A stretch of 19,534 nt of DNA from Gammaproteobacteria bacterium (GCA_026982215.1 JALSHN010000181.1:1-19534); one strand, 5' to 3'; numbered from the stretch's first letter, positions 7,312-14,497 are shown. Notes: generated from the sequence alone by a model not told the origin. Numbers and translations: made by a program.

Positions 7312-8685
7312 AAAGGCCTCGGCGTTCAACCACATGTGTACCAGTATACTGGCGCCGTAGCCGAGGGCGATGACCGGGGTCCACCGGAGGTGAGAGAAAA
7401 AGGTGTACTTGCCACGCGCCTGGCCCATGAGTGCCACCCCGGCTGCCGAGCCGATGGAGAGCAAGGAGCCACCCACGCCGGCGGTGAGGGTCACCAGTAG
7501 CCATTGTCCCAGCGGCATGTCGGGTTGCATGGAAAGCACGGCGAACATCACCGGGATGTTGTCGACGACGGCCGAGAGGACGCCGACGGCGATGTTGGCG
7601 AAGGTGGCGCCCCATTGGCCGTACATCACCTCCGAGGCCAAGGTGAGATAACCGATGAATCCCAGTCCACCGACACACAGCACCACTCCGTAAAAGAAGA
7701 AGAGTGTATCCCACTCGGCCCGTTGCACGTTGTGGAAGACGTCGAAGGGCACCGGGTCGCCGAGGTGCTCCCCCATGCGGTCGTGGGTGAGACGCAGGTA
7801 ATAACCGAATAACTTCAGGTAGGCCAGTCCGGTCATCATCCCCAGCACCGGTGGCAGGTGGAGGAAGTTGTGGAAACTCACCGCGGTGGCGATGGTGAGC
7901 AGGAACAGGGCGACGATGGTCATCGCGCCACGCTTCATCTCCACCCGTTCCCCCGAGGGCAGAGGGGTGCCCTTGGGTACGGCGAAATGCATCAGCGCGG
8001 CGGGTACGAGAAAGTTCACCAGGGAAGGTACGAACAACAGGAAAAAGGTCCAGAAATCGACGATACCCTTCTGCCACACCATCAAGGTGGTGATGTCGCC
8101 GAAGGGTGAGAAGGCCCCGCCGGCATTGGCCGCCACGACCACGTTGATACAGCCCAGGGCAACGAAACGTGCATTGTTTTCACCCACTGCCAACAGTACT
8201 GCGCACATCAGCAACGCCGTGGTGAGGTTGTCCGCCACCGGAGAGATGAAAAAGGCCAAGCTCCCGGTGAGCCAGAACAGTTGCCGATAACTGAACCCTT
8301 TGCGCACCAGCCAGGCGCGTAAGGCCTCGAATACCCGCCGTTCTTCCATGGCGTTGATGTAGGTCATCGCCACCAGCAGGAACAGGAACAGCTCGGCGAA
8401 CTCGAGGATGTTGTGCCGCACGGCCTCTTCCGCGGCGTGGGGAATACCGCGACCGACGTAGACCCAGGCGATGAGCGCCCAGATCAGGCCGGCGGCGAGG
8501 ATCACCGGTTTGGACTTGCGCAGATGGGTGAACTCCTCGCTCATCACCAGCAGATAGGCCAAGGCAAAAAGGGCCAGGGCGCTCAGCCCTACCCAGTGGC
8601 CGGTGAGGTCCAGTCGCTCGCTGCTCTCCGCCCAGACTGTTCCTGGGAAGAACGCCAGGATCCACCATGGCAGGGCACGCAGCAT
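7291..8685 (-). CDS. nhaD: NhaD-type Na+/H+ antiporter
   Basis: An inner-membrane protein of 464 residues with about 12-13 hydrophobic segments that exchanges Na+ (or Li+) for protons and supports salt and alkali tolerance. Family signatures are SPVADNLTTAL (148-158), NAGGAFSPFGDITT (187-200) and SAVVDNIPVM (371-380), which carry the conserved Asp and Asn of the transport path. The ATG at 8685 has an ideal GAGGAG seven bases upstream. The frame extends further upstream but with non-membrane, shadow-like sequence. The N-terminus (MLRALPWWILAFFPGTVWAES) looks like a cleavable signal peptide, so the mature protein may begin at about residue 20. The 3' end overlaps dnaQ by 21 bases, convergently. 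Confidence 0.95.
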   Translation of the reverse strand: MLRALPWWILAFFPGTVWAESSERLDLTGHWVGLSALALFALAYLLVMSEEFTHLRKSKPVILAAGLIWALIAWVYVGRGIPHAAEEAVRHNILEFAELFLFLLVAMTYINAMEERRVFEALRAWLVRKGFSYRQLFWLTGSLAFFISPVADNLTTALLMCAVLLAVGENNARFVALGCINVVVAANAGGAFSPFGDITTLMVWQKGIVDFWTFFLLFVPSLVNFLVPAALMHFAVPKGTPLPSGERVEMKRGAMTIVALFLLTIATAVSFHNFLHLPPVLGMMTGLAYLKLFGYYLRLTHDRMGEHLGDPVPFDVFHNVQRAEWDTLFFFYGVVLCVGGLGFIGYLTLASEVMYGQWGATFANIAVGVLSAVVDNIPVMFAVLSMQPDMPLGQWLLVTLTAGVGGSLLSIGSAAGVALMGQARGKYTFFSHLRWTPVIALGYGASILVHMWLNAEAFSVPVTP

Positions 8686-8731
8686 GGGTAATCTCCTCGA
8701 TGTGTCCGGGTCGCCGTAAATGGAGAGGCAC

Positions 8732-8749
8732 TCGCCCGGCAACGGGCGA
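8732..8749. promoter_or_regulatory. Hairpin between nhaD and the LpxC-like gene
   Basis: A perfect inverted repeat with arms TCGCCCG and CGGGCGA around GCAA. Read on the plus strand it forms a 7-bp stem capped by a GNRA tetraloop; on the minus strand it would lie close to the 5' end of the nhaD leader. No T run follows on either strand, so it is not a classic terminator. Role unknown. Confidence 0.5.
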
Positions 8750-8758
8750 AGGGCGCAC

Positions 8759-8787
8759 ATTCTACTCCCTCGCTGCGGCCGCGTCGC
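8759..8787 (-). promoter_or_regulatory. Candidate nhaD promoter
   Basis: On the minus strand TAGAAT (8759-8764) is preceded, 17 bases upstream, by GCGACG (8782-8787). The -10 element is good and the -35 element weak. A transcript starting near 8752 would have a leader of about 65 bases that opens with the hairpin at 8732-8749 and ends with the strong GAGGAG site at 8693-8698. Confidence 0.35.
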
Positions 8788-8826
8788 GGGGCTGTTTCGG
8801 CATGGAAGCTGCAGCCGGGGACGGCG

Positions 8827-9611
8827 ATGATGACCCAGACGGCACGATACACCCTTGTCAATGAAGTCTGTGCGCATGGGCCGGCTCAAGACGGGCGCTC
8901 CTGCCGGGTGCGTCTGCGACCGGCCTCCCCCGGTGGCGGGCTTCGTGTGGTGCGCCGGGATCTGCCGGCTCCGCTGAGATTGCATTGTCGTATCGACCGG
9001 GCTCGTTGGCGGGCGGAAGCCGGCCTGGTCCTCGGTGAGGGGCGCTCGGCAGTGCGCGATATGGTGCCGTTGCTGGCGGCCTGTTATGCCTTGGGGATGG
9101 ACGATCTGTCGATTGAGATGGACGGTCCCGCGCCGCCCCACTTCGATGGCAGTGCCGCACCGTGGGTCTTCCTGCTGCAATGCGCCGGATGCCGCTTGCA
9201 GACGGTCGTCTCCACCCCGTCCGAGCTTTGTCCACCGTCGCGTTATGCCTGGGGCGAGGCGCGGTTGTATTGCCAGGCCACCCAGGGAGGTGGCCTGCGC
9301 TTGGTGGTGATCGGACGAGGCAAGGACTTCTTTCCCGTGCAGTTGAGTCCCGAGGTGTTCGTGACCCAGCTATCCCGAGCCCGACCCCATTTCCGGGGGG
9401 GGAGTCTCGTTGGCCCGATGAGAGATTGCGTTACGCCCTGGTGGAGGCCCTGGGGGTGCTGGCCCTGTGCGGCGGGTGCTTCCAGGGGCGGTTGCGATGG
9501 TCTCGGGAGACCCTGCCTTTGCACTTGAGCTTCTGGCACCGGGTCGTGGCGGAGGCGGGGAGGCAGCAGGCAACGGCGGTGTATGGATCTGGAGGATCGC
9601 TCAATTTCTAA
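8827..9611 (+). pseudogene. LpxC-like gene, frameshifted at a G8 run, without recognisable zinc ligands
   Basis: The first part (8827-9402) resembles LpxC, the lipid A deacetylase UDP-3-O-acyl-GlcNAc deacetylase. It has TLVNEVCAHGPAQDG near the N-terminus, ALGMDDLSIE, HFDGSAAPWVFLLQCAG (about residues 100-116) and FVTQLSRARP. After eight G at 9395-9402 this frame turns into Trp/Cys-rich sequence and stops at 9528. The frame one base back continues the similarity (DERLRYALVEALGVLALCGG) to a stop at 9611. One extra G would restore a protein of about 260 residues, against about 300 in true LpxC. By eye the zinc-site residues are lost: the VEH segment reads MVP, and the H-x-x-x-D pair reads Y-x-x-x-E. 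So even the repaired product is probably not a deacetylase. An assembly error at the homopolymer cannot be excluded. The next gene starts about 65 bases on. Confidence 0.7.
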
Positions 9612-9677
9612 CGCCAGGCGTCGATCTAGTGTCCGGGGCTGACGGGCCCGGCGATGGATTGGAGCGAGGACGAGCCG

Positions 9678-11009
9678 ATGGCCAAACGAGACATGGTCCT
9701 CTCGCTGAGCGAGATGGTGAAACACCTGTTGGATTGCCGTAAGGTCCCTTATGAGATGTGGGATCGGGGGGATTACCTCACTGTTCTCCATGCGGTGGTG
9801 GCCAGTGGTTTTGGAGGAGGGGGGCGGCTCGCCCGGGTGGTGTTCCTGCGCGATGAGGCGGGCTTGGTGATGGCCTTGCTCAACGAGCCCGAAGAGACTG
9901 CCGTGCCCGCCAGGCATTTGAACCGTCCCCTCACCCCCACCTTGCCTTTCGAATTGTTGGAGAGCGAACGGCCGGAGGCGGAACTCTGGATCGATCCGGC
10001 GTTCCGTAACGTCGAGGTGCTGGTGCTCGACGTGGGCAGTGGCCAAGAGGTGATCCAGGTCCATCGAGAGGCCCTGGAGGACGGGTTTGCCCGCGGCGAT
10101 GAGACGGTGGCCGAAATGCAGGTCTATGAATTACTGGCCCGCATCGCCCTGGAGAGCCCCACACCTTCGCCGTTGTGGGATCTGGCCGAGCGTCTCTACG
10201 ACGTGGAGGCACTACCGGATCTCACCCCCTTCACGCAAGGCGTGTTGGAACTCTATCTCGAGCCCCGGCCTGATCCTGAAGCCCTGTTGGCCCTCATCGC
10301 TCGCGAGGCCTTGTCTCAACCGGGCTATCCCCGCCTCAGCCCGGCCTTGTCGCGCATCACCCGGCGCTTGGAAAGAGAGGCCGTGATGCCCGAGGTGTGG
10401 CAGGAGAGCCTCCATCTGGCCTTGGGGCATGCGTTGTCGCAACAATTCCCCGTCGCCGCCAAAGGGATGCTCGGGGCGCCGTGGTGTTGGCGGCATTTCC
10501 TCCTCAGCGCCCGCCTCAGTGAGGGCGTCGCCCGGCTGAGCCCTTTGGGTGTGGATGCCCGCAAGGCCGGTCTGGCCGGTTGGCTGCACGATGTCGGCCA
10601 TCTCTACTTGGCCCAGACCTTTCCCCGTGAATTCACTCTGTTCAATCACATCCTTCAGCATTACGCCCATCGTCCCATCACCGAGCTGGAACGCCATCTC
10701 CTCGGTGTCAATCATTGCGATCTCGGCGCGGCCCTGTTGCATCACTGGGGTCTCGATGCCGAGCTGGTGGAGGCGGTTCAGTACCATCATCGCCTCGAGG
10801 CCGGGGCCGGGGAAAACGCCTATGCCGAGTTATTGCTCATCGCCGATCGGCTGGCTCACCGCCATGATGGGGGGGATGCCACCTCCGCCATCGTCCCCCC
10901 GTGGTTGATGGAACGCCATGCATTGACTGGCTCGCTGTTGTCTCAGTTATTGGACGAGAGCCGGCGCGATCTGTCGCTGTTGGACGACTTGACCCACGGC
11001 GCCGCCTGA
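9678..11009 (+). CDS. YbaK-like domain fused to an HDOD signalling domain
   Basis: A cytoplasmic protein of 443 residues from the ATG at 9678, which has GAGGA seven bases upstream; an ATG at 9654 would add eight residues. Residues about 10-135 resemble the YbaK/prolyl-tRNA editing fold (SEMVKHLLDCRKVPYEMW, LARVVFLRDEAGLVMALL, ELWIDPAF). Residues about 175-405 are an HDOD domain (LPDLTPFTQGVLEL, then GWLHDVGHLYLAQ and GVNHCDLGAALLHHWGL). Unlike many HDOD proteins it keeps a His-Asp pair (304-305). HDOD proteins act in signalling, often next to cyclic di-GMP genes, and a diguanylate cyclase follows at once here. Whether the YbaK part still edits tRNA or only binds a ligand is unknown. Confidence 0.82.
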   Translation: MAKRDMVLSLSEMVKHLLDCRKVPYEMWDRGDYLTVLHAVVASGFGGGGRLARVVFLRDEAGLVMALLNEPEETAVPARHLNRPLTPTLPFELLESERPEAELWIDPAFRNVEVLVLDVGSGQEVIQVHREALEDGFARGDETVAEMQVYELLARIALESPTPSPLWDLAERLYDVEALPDLTPFTQGVLELYLEPRPDPEALLALIAREALSQPGYPRLSPALSRITRRLEREAVMPEVWQESLHLALGHALSQQFPVAAKGMLGAPWCWRHFLLSARLSEGVARLSPLGVDARKAGLAGWLHDVGHLYLAQTFPREFTLFNHILQHYAHRPITELERHLLGVNHCDLGAALLHHWGLDAELVEAVQYHHRLEAGAGENAYAELLLIADRLAHRHDGGDATSAIVPPWLMERHALTGSLLSQLLDESRRDLSLLDDLTHGAA

Positions 11010-11035
11010 CGGAAGCGGCGGGCCTGGGGTATAAT
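11006..11035 (+). promoter_or_regulatory. Candidate sigma70 promoter of the second diguanylate cyclase
   Basis: CTGACG (11006-11011), 18-base spacer, perfect TATAAT (11030-11035), followed by an unusually AT-rich leader (CATAAAAATAATTTATCG). The -35 overlaps the stop of the preceding HDOD gene. A start near 11042 leaves a leader of about 57 bases. The leader holds the hairpin CCGCCC-CGGC-GGGCGG (11070-11085) just before the ribosome-binding site GGGGAG. Confidence 0.55.
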
Positions 11036-11069
11036 TACAGTTGGTCTGCATAAAAATAATTTATCGAGT

Positions 11070-11085
11070 CCGCCCCGGCGGGCGG
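11070..11085 (+). promoter_or_regulatory. Leader hairpin before the second diguanylate cyclase
   Basis: Perfect 6-bp GC stem CCGCCC / GGGCGG with loop CGGC, ending two bases before the ribosome-binding site GGGGAG (11087-11092). It lies in an otherwise AT-rich leader and could affect ribosome access. No ligand-binding motif is recognised around it. Confidence 0.4.
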
Positions 11086-11098
11086 TGGGGAGTGCACG

Positions 11099-12352
11099 AT
11101 GGACAACGGGGAAGAACATGCCCCGGGAAATACGGTCCAGGACAAGATTCTGAGGCTAATCGCCGAGTTGTGCCCAGGTGCGGCCGGGGAGGTGTTGCTG
11201 CCGCAGCTCCACCAACTGTTGGAAGTGGAGCGGCGGCAACGGCTGACGGTGGAGCGGCTCTACAGCGCCTTCATCGCCCTGCTGCTGGATGCCCTCGCTC
11301 TCTCGCTGGAGGAGGACGACCCCCTTTTCCTCCAGGCCCGTGCCATTCGCACCCGCCTCACCCCACCGTTGAGCGAGGCTGAACTCCTTGCCCTGCGCCT
11401 GCAGGTGGAGGAGATGGCCGACCAAGTTACCACCAGCGAGTACTTCACCCGCGAGCGGGTGGAAGAGGTCATCGAACCGCTGCAACGCCTGTTCACCGAG
11501 ACCGGCCTGAGCCCGAGTGCTCCATTACTGAGTCCCGACAGCATGGCCGAAGCGATCCAGTTGGCCACTGCGCGCCTGGCCGTTGCCTTGGAAGAAGCAG
11601 TGGCCCAAGGAGAGGAGTTCACCACCTTTCTGGAAGTGGAGTATCAGGCCCTGGAGGGGGTGAAACAGGAGGGAGACTTGGAGGCCCGGCGGCGCCGCTT
11701 GCAGGAAGAGCTGGCCAAGATCCTCCGCGGCCAACAGCGCCTCAACCGTCACTTCGACCAGATCCAGCGCTACCTCGCCCAATTGGAGGCCGATCGCGAG
11801 AATTTCGCCGCCGAACTCTCACGGATGATCGAGCTCAGCCTCACCGATGAACTTACCGGTCTGCCCAACCGCCGTGCCTTTCTCCAACGTCTCCAAGACG
11901 AAGCCGCTCGTGCTCACCGCTACGGCACGCCCTTGGCACTGGCGATCATCGACATCGATCACTTCAAGCTCATCAACGACCAATACGGCCATGCCGCCGG
12001 TGATGCGGTGTTGCATGAATATGCTCGCCATGTCCTCTCGGTGTTCCGTCACCATGATATGGTGGCGCGGTACGGCGGCGAGGAATTCGCCGTCCTGTTT
12101 CCGGGTACGTTCCTGGAAGGGGTGATCCAGGCCCTGGAAAAGGCCCAGCGGCGTGTGCGCGGTCACAGGGTGAAGATCGGTGAAGAAGGGGCCGTGGTGC
12201 TGCCGCCTTTCTCCGCCGGGGTGGCCCTGCTCCAGCCGGGCGAGTCCGGGCAGGACCTCATCCAACGGGCCGATCAGGCCCTTTATCGTGCCAAGCGGGA
12301 AGGGCGCGATCGCATCTGTACCGCCGAGGATCAAACCGAAACCCCGGAATGA
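11099..12352 (+). CDS. Diguanylate cyclase with N-terminal helical domain
   Basis: A protein of 417 residues without membrane segments. Residues about 10-180 are a helical region that I do not assign to a named sensor. Residues about 190-245 look like a coiled coil (LEARRRRLQEELAKILRG onward), as expected for dimerisation. The GGDEF domain spans about 246-410, with LTDELTGLPNRR (248-259), IDIDHFKLINDQYGH (284-298) and GGEEF (326-330). The inhibitory-site motif RHHD is at 317-320, so the enzyme should be active and product-inhibited. The start has GGGGAG upstream. A promoter with perfect TATAAT lies before it. The next gene, hemH, begins 33 bases after its stop and may be read from the same transcript. 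Confidence 0.92.
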   Translation: MDNGEEHAPGNTVQDKILRLIAELCPGAAGEVLLPQLHQLLEVERRQRLTVERLYSAFIALLLDALALSLEEDDPLFLQARAIRTRLTPPLSEAELLALRLQVEEMADQVTTSEYFTRERVEEVIEPLQRLFTETGLSPSAPLLSPDSMAEAIQLATARLAVALEEAVAQGEEFTTFLEVEYQALEGVKQEGDLEARRRRLQEELAKILRGQQRLNRHFDQIQRYLAQLEADRENFAAELSRMIELSLTDELTGLPNRRAFLQRLQDEAARAHRYGTPLALAIIDIDHFKLINDQYGHAAGDAVLHEYARHVLSVFRHHDMVARYGGEEFAVLFPGTFLEGVIQALEKAQRRVRGHRVKIGEEGAVVLPPFSAGVALLQPGESGQDLIQRADQALYRAKREGRDRICTAEDQTETPE

Positions 12353-12385
12353 AACCCGGGCCCGGGCGGTGTATCATCCGCGACC

Positions 12386-13369
12386 ATGGAAACGAATCGA
12401 GACGCGCGCCGCACCGGTGTACTGCTGATCAATCTGGGCACCCCCGACGCCCCCACTCCCGAAGCGCTGCGGCGTTATCTGCGTGAATTCCTCTCCGATC
12501 CTCGCGTGGTGGATCTCCCACGCTGGCAATGGCTGCCGCTGCTCCATGGGGTAATCCTGCGTACCCGGCCGAAGCGTTCCGCCGCCGCCTACGCCCGTAT
12601 CTGGACCAAGGACGGGTCGCCCTTGCGCCTTTACACCGAACGGCTGGCCGAGGGATTGCAGCGTTCTCTCGGCTTGCCGGTGCGCATTGCCATGCGCTAT
12701 GGCAATCCCCGCATCGAGGCGGGATTGCAGGAGCTGCGGCGGGCCGGGGTGGAACGCCTCATTGCCTTGCCGCTCTATCCCCAGTACTCCGCCACCACCA
12801 CGGCCACGGCCTACGATGCCTTGGGAGAGACCCTGCGGCATTGGCGCCATGTGCCTCCATTGAGATGGGTGGGAGACTATCACCGCGAGCCCGAGTACAT
12901 CGACGCCCTCGCCCGTTCCGTGGAACGCCACTGGCAGACCCGGGGGCAAGGGGAGCGGTTGTTGCTGTCCTTCCACGGCCTGCCCGAGCGCTACGCCCGC
13001 GAGGGTGATCCCTATCCCGAACAGTGCCGCGCCACCGCCGAGGCCTTGGTGGCCCGCCTGGGGCTCAGCGAGGGGCAATGGGCGCTGAGCTATCAGTCCC
13101 GTTTCGGCCGGGAGCCGTGGTTGACCCCTTACACCGACGAAACCCTGGTGCATTGGGCCCGAGAAGGGGTGCGGGCAGTGGATGTCATCTGCCCCGGGTT
13201 TGCCACCGATTGTCTGGAGACCCTGGAAGAGATCGCCATGGAGAACCGGGACCATTTCCTCGCCGCCGGTGGTGAACGTTTTCACTACATCCCCGCTCTC
13301 AACGATCACCCCGACCACGTCCGCCTGTTGGCCGGACTGGTGCGCCGGGAAGGGCAGGGCTGGCTGTGA
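12386..13369 (+). CDS. hemH: Ferrochelatase
   Basis: A 327-residue enzyme that inserts Fe2+ into protoporphyrin IX, the last step of protohaem synthesis. Signatures are GVLLINLGTPDAP at the N-terminus, YPQYSATTTA (131-140), the catalytic H197 in LLSFHGLPERY, and ICPGFATDCLETLEEI (268-283) with the second active-site acid. Length and order fit the proteobacterial type. No strong ribosome-binding site precedes the ATG; a CCCGGGCCCGGG palindrome lies 20-31 bases upstream. The stop overlaps the start of the next gene as GTGA. Haem made here could serve the nearby c-type cytochrome and the globin sensor, but that link is inference only. Confidence 0.97.
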   Translation: METNRDARRTGVLLINLGTPDAPTPEALRRYLREFLSDPRVVDLPRWQWLPLLHGVILRTRPKRSAAAYARIWTKDGSPLRLYTERLAEGLQRSLGLPVRIAMRYGNPRIEAGLQELRRAGVERLIALPLYPQYSATTTATAYDALGETLRHWRHVPPLRWVGDYHREPEYIDALARSVERHWQTRGQGERLLLSFHGLPERYAREGDPYPEQCRATAEALVARLGLSEGQWALSYQSRFGREPWLTPYTDETLVHWAREGVRAVDVICPGFATDCLETLEEIAMENRDHFLAAGGERFHYIPALNDHPDHVRLLAGLVRREGQGWL

Positions 13370-13941
13370 AGGTGTCTCCGCTGTTACAAATTCCTCTGCG
13401 CCAGATCCACTACCTGGGGGGAAAGCCCGCGGTGTTCTACATCCAGGATCGCGACGCCGGGGGCATCTTGGTGAACGCCCCTGCGGCGCAATGGTGGGAG
13501 CCACTACAGGCCGCGGGCGGGGTACGGTACCTGTTCCTGCCCACTGCCCGGACCGCCGATGCGGCCGTCTTCTGGCACGAACAAGGGGTGACGTTGTTGG
13601 CTCACCAGCGTGAGCCCTTGCCGGAAGGCGTGGAGGTGCAGCGGGTGAGTCAGCGTCAGCGGCTCACCCGCACCATCGATTTTTTGCCCCTCCCCGGGGC
13701 CACGCCGGGTAGTTGTGCCCTCCATCTGCGCAACAAGCCCGGGGTGGTCTTCGCCGGGGCGGCCCTTCAAGGGAAATCCGCCTTGCCGCCCCCTGGCGAG
13801 GACGCCCTGTTTTCCGCCTTGTTGCTGGCGGGGCTGTCGTTCCAATATCTCTTCTGGGACGATTACCGTCCCGGCTGCCACTATGGTCCCGAGGCCGCAT
13901 CCGCCCTCGAACAGCGTCTCGATGCCTCACTGGATGGCTGA
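13366..13941 (+). CDS. Degenerate metallo-beta-lactamase-fold protein, coupled to hemH
   Basis: A 191-residue protein with an MBL-like layout: ILVNAPAAQWW, VRYLFLPTARTADAAVFWHEQG (about 53-74), a stretch like the TPGHTPGS loop (LPLPGATPGSCALHL, 107-121) and VVFAGAAL, which is in the place of the usual FTGD strand. The metal motif H-x-H-x-D-H is replaced by TARTAD, the TPGH histidine is lost, and the TGD aspartate is Ala. If the fold call is right, it cannot bind the usual two metals. The start is a GTG in a four-base overlap with the hemH stop, so expression is probably coupled to ferrochelatase. It could be a structural or regulatory partner; the function is unknown. Confidence 0.65.
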   Translation: MKVSPLLQIPLRQIHYLGGKPAVFYIQDRDAGGILVNAPAAQWWEPLQAAGGVRYLFLPTARTADAAVFWHEQGVTLLAHQREPLPEGVEVQRVSQRQRLTRTIDFLPLPGATPGSCALHLRNKPGVVFAGAALQGKSALPPPGEDALFSALLLAGLSFQYLFWDDYRPGCHYGPEAASALEQRLDASLDG

Positions 13942-13979
13942 ACAGTCGATTCAGCCTGGTCCTGCCTCGTCAGCCTGCC

Positions 13980-13998
13980 GGTTCAGTGCGGGTTCAGT
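13980..13998 (+). promoter_or_regulatory. Direct repeats GGTTCAGT, 11 bases apart, upstream of the cytochrome gene
   Basis: GGTTCAGT occurs at 13980-13987 and again at 13991-13998. As hexamers this is GGTTCA-N5-GGTTCA, the spacing used by OmpR/PhoP-type regulators, whose PhoP box is (T/G)GTTTA-N5-(T/G)GTTTA. A further direct repeat, TCAGCCTG, is at 13951-13958 and 13970-13977. The block is about 80-95 bases before the cytochrome start and 600 bases before a PhoP-like regulator gene. Confidence 0.45.
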
Positions 13999-14075
13999 TA
14001 ATCGGCGATAGCCTTGTGCCTAAATTGGCCTCGCCCGACGATTTCACAACCCACACGAAAAACCGGAGGTTTGAC

Positions 14076-14393
14076 ATGCGTAAATGGCTGATCCTGGCCG
14101 GCGTCCTGGCCGCCACCCCCGCCATGGCCGGCGATGAACTGGACCTGGCCCGTAAGAGCGGCTGCATGGCCTGCCATGCCCTCGACAAGAAAGTGGTCGG
14201 GCCGGCCTGGAAGGACATCGCCGCCCGCTACAAGGGCCAGGCCGATGCCCGGGCCTTGCTCATCGACAAAGTGAAGAAGGGTGGCAAGGGCGCCTGGACG
14301 GAGATCACCCGTGGTGTGCCCATGCCTCCGTATTCCCCGCGGGTCTCCGATGCCAACATCGAGAAGCTGGTGGATTACATCCTCGCGATGTAA
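14076..14393 (+). CDS. Small periplasmic c-type cytochrome (c551/c552 class)
   Basis: A 105-residue precursor. The signal peptide MRKWLILAGVLAATPAMA is followed by a mature protein of about 87 residues starting GDELDLA. The haem-binding motif CMACH is at 30-34, and M83 in GVPMPPY is the likely sixth ligand. VVGPAWKDIAARY after the haem site is typical of the class I c551/c552 family, which shuttles electrons in the periplasm to terminal oxidases or nitrite reductase. GGAGGT five bases before the ATG is a very strong ribosome-binding site, so abundant synthesis is expected. The frame reaches further upstream but without a signal peptide. It has its own terminator and so is probably a single-gene transcript. 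Confidence 0.95.
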   Translation: MRKWLILAGVLAATPAMAGDELDLARKSGCMACHALDKKVVGPAWKDIAARYKGQADARALLIDKVKKGGKGAWTEITRGVPMPPYSPRVSDANIEKLVDYILAM

Positions 14394-14423
14394 GCGGGGT
14401 GAAAACAAGGACCCAACCCCCCT

Positions 14424-14456
14424 CGTCATTGGCCTGTAAGCCCTTCGGGAATGACG
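14424..14456. repeat. Imperfect hairpin after the cytochrome gene
   Basis: Arms CGTCATT (14424-14430) and AATGACG (14450-14456), with an inner CCCTTCGGG that forms a small stem capped by UUCG. The CATTCCCG-type arms resemble dispersed palindromic repeats common in proteobacterial intergenic regions. No second copy is in this window. Confidence 0.45.
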
Positions 14457-14463
14457 GGAGTTT

Positions 14464-14497
14464 AGCGCGGCGCTCGCCGCGCTTTTTTTTATTTTTT
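14464..14497 (+). terminator. Strong intrinsic terminator after the cytochrome gene
   Basis: An 8-bp GC-rich stem (AGCGCGGC / GCCGCGCT, loop GCTC) followed by eight T, an A and six T. This is the clearest rho-independent terminator in the window. It separates the cytochrome from the two-component genes. Confidence 0.93.

Noticed and set aside
8686..9180. N-terminal extension of the nhaD frame up to 9180
   Set aside because: The extension is Arg/Pro/Ser-rich, crosses the divergent LpxC-like gene and lacks a ribosome-binding site, while the ATG at 8685 has GAGGAG at ideal distance.
12355..12377. CCCGGGCCCGGG palindrome and TATCAT before hemH as an operator and promoter
   Set aside because: TATCAT would place the start within a few bases of the ATG and no -35 is seen; the palindrome consists only of G and C and may be chance in this composition.
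13713..14075. Upstream extension of the cytochrome frame
   Set aside because: It reads through the preceding gene out of frame and lacks sense as a protein; the ATG at 14076 has GGAGGT and a clean signal peptide.
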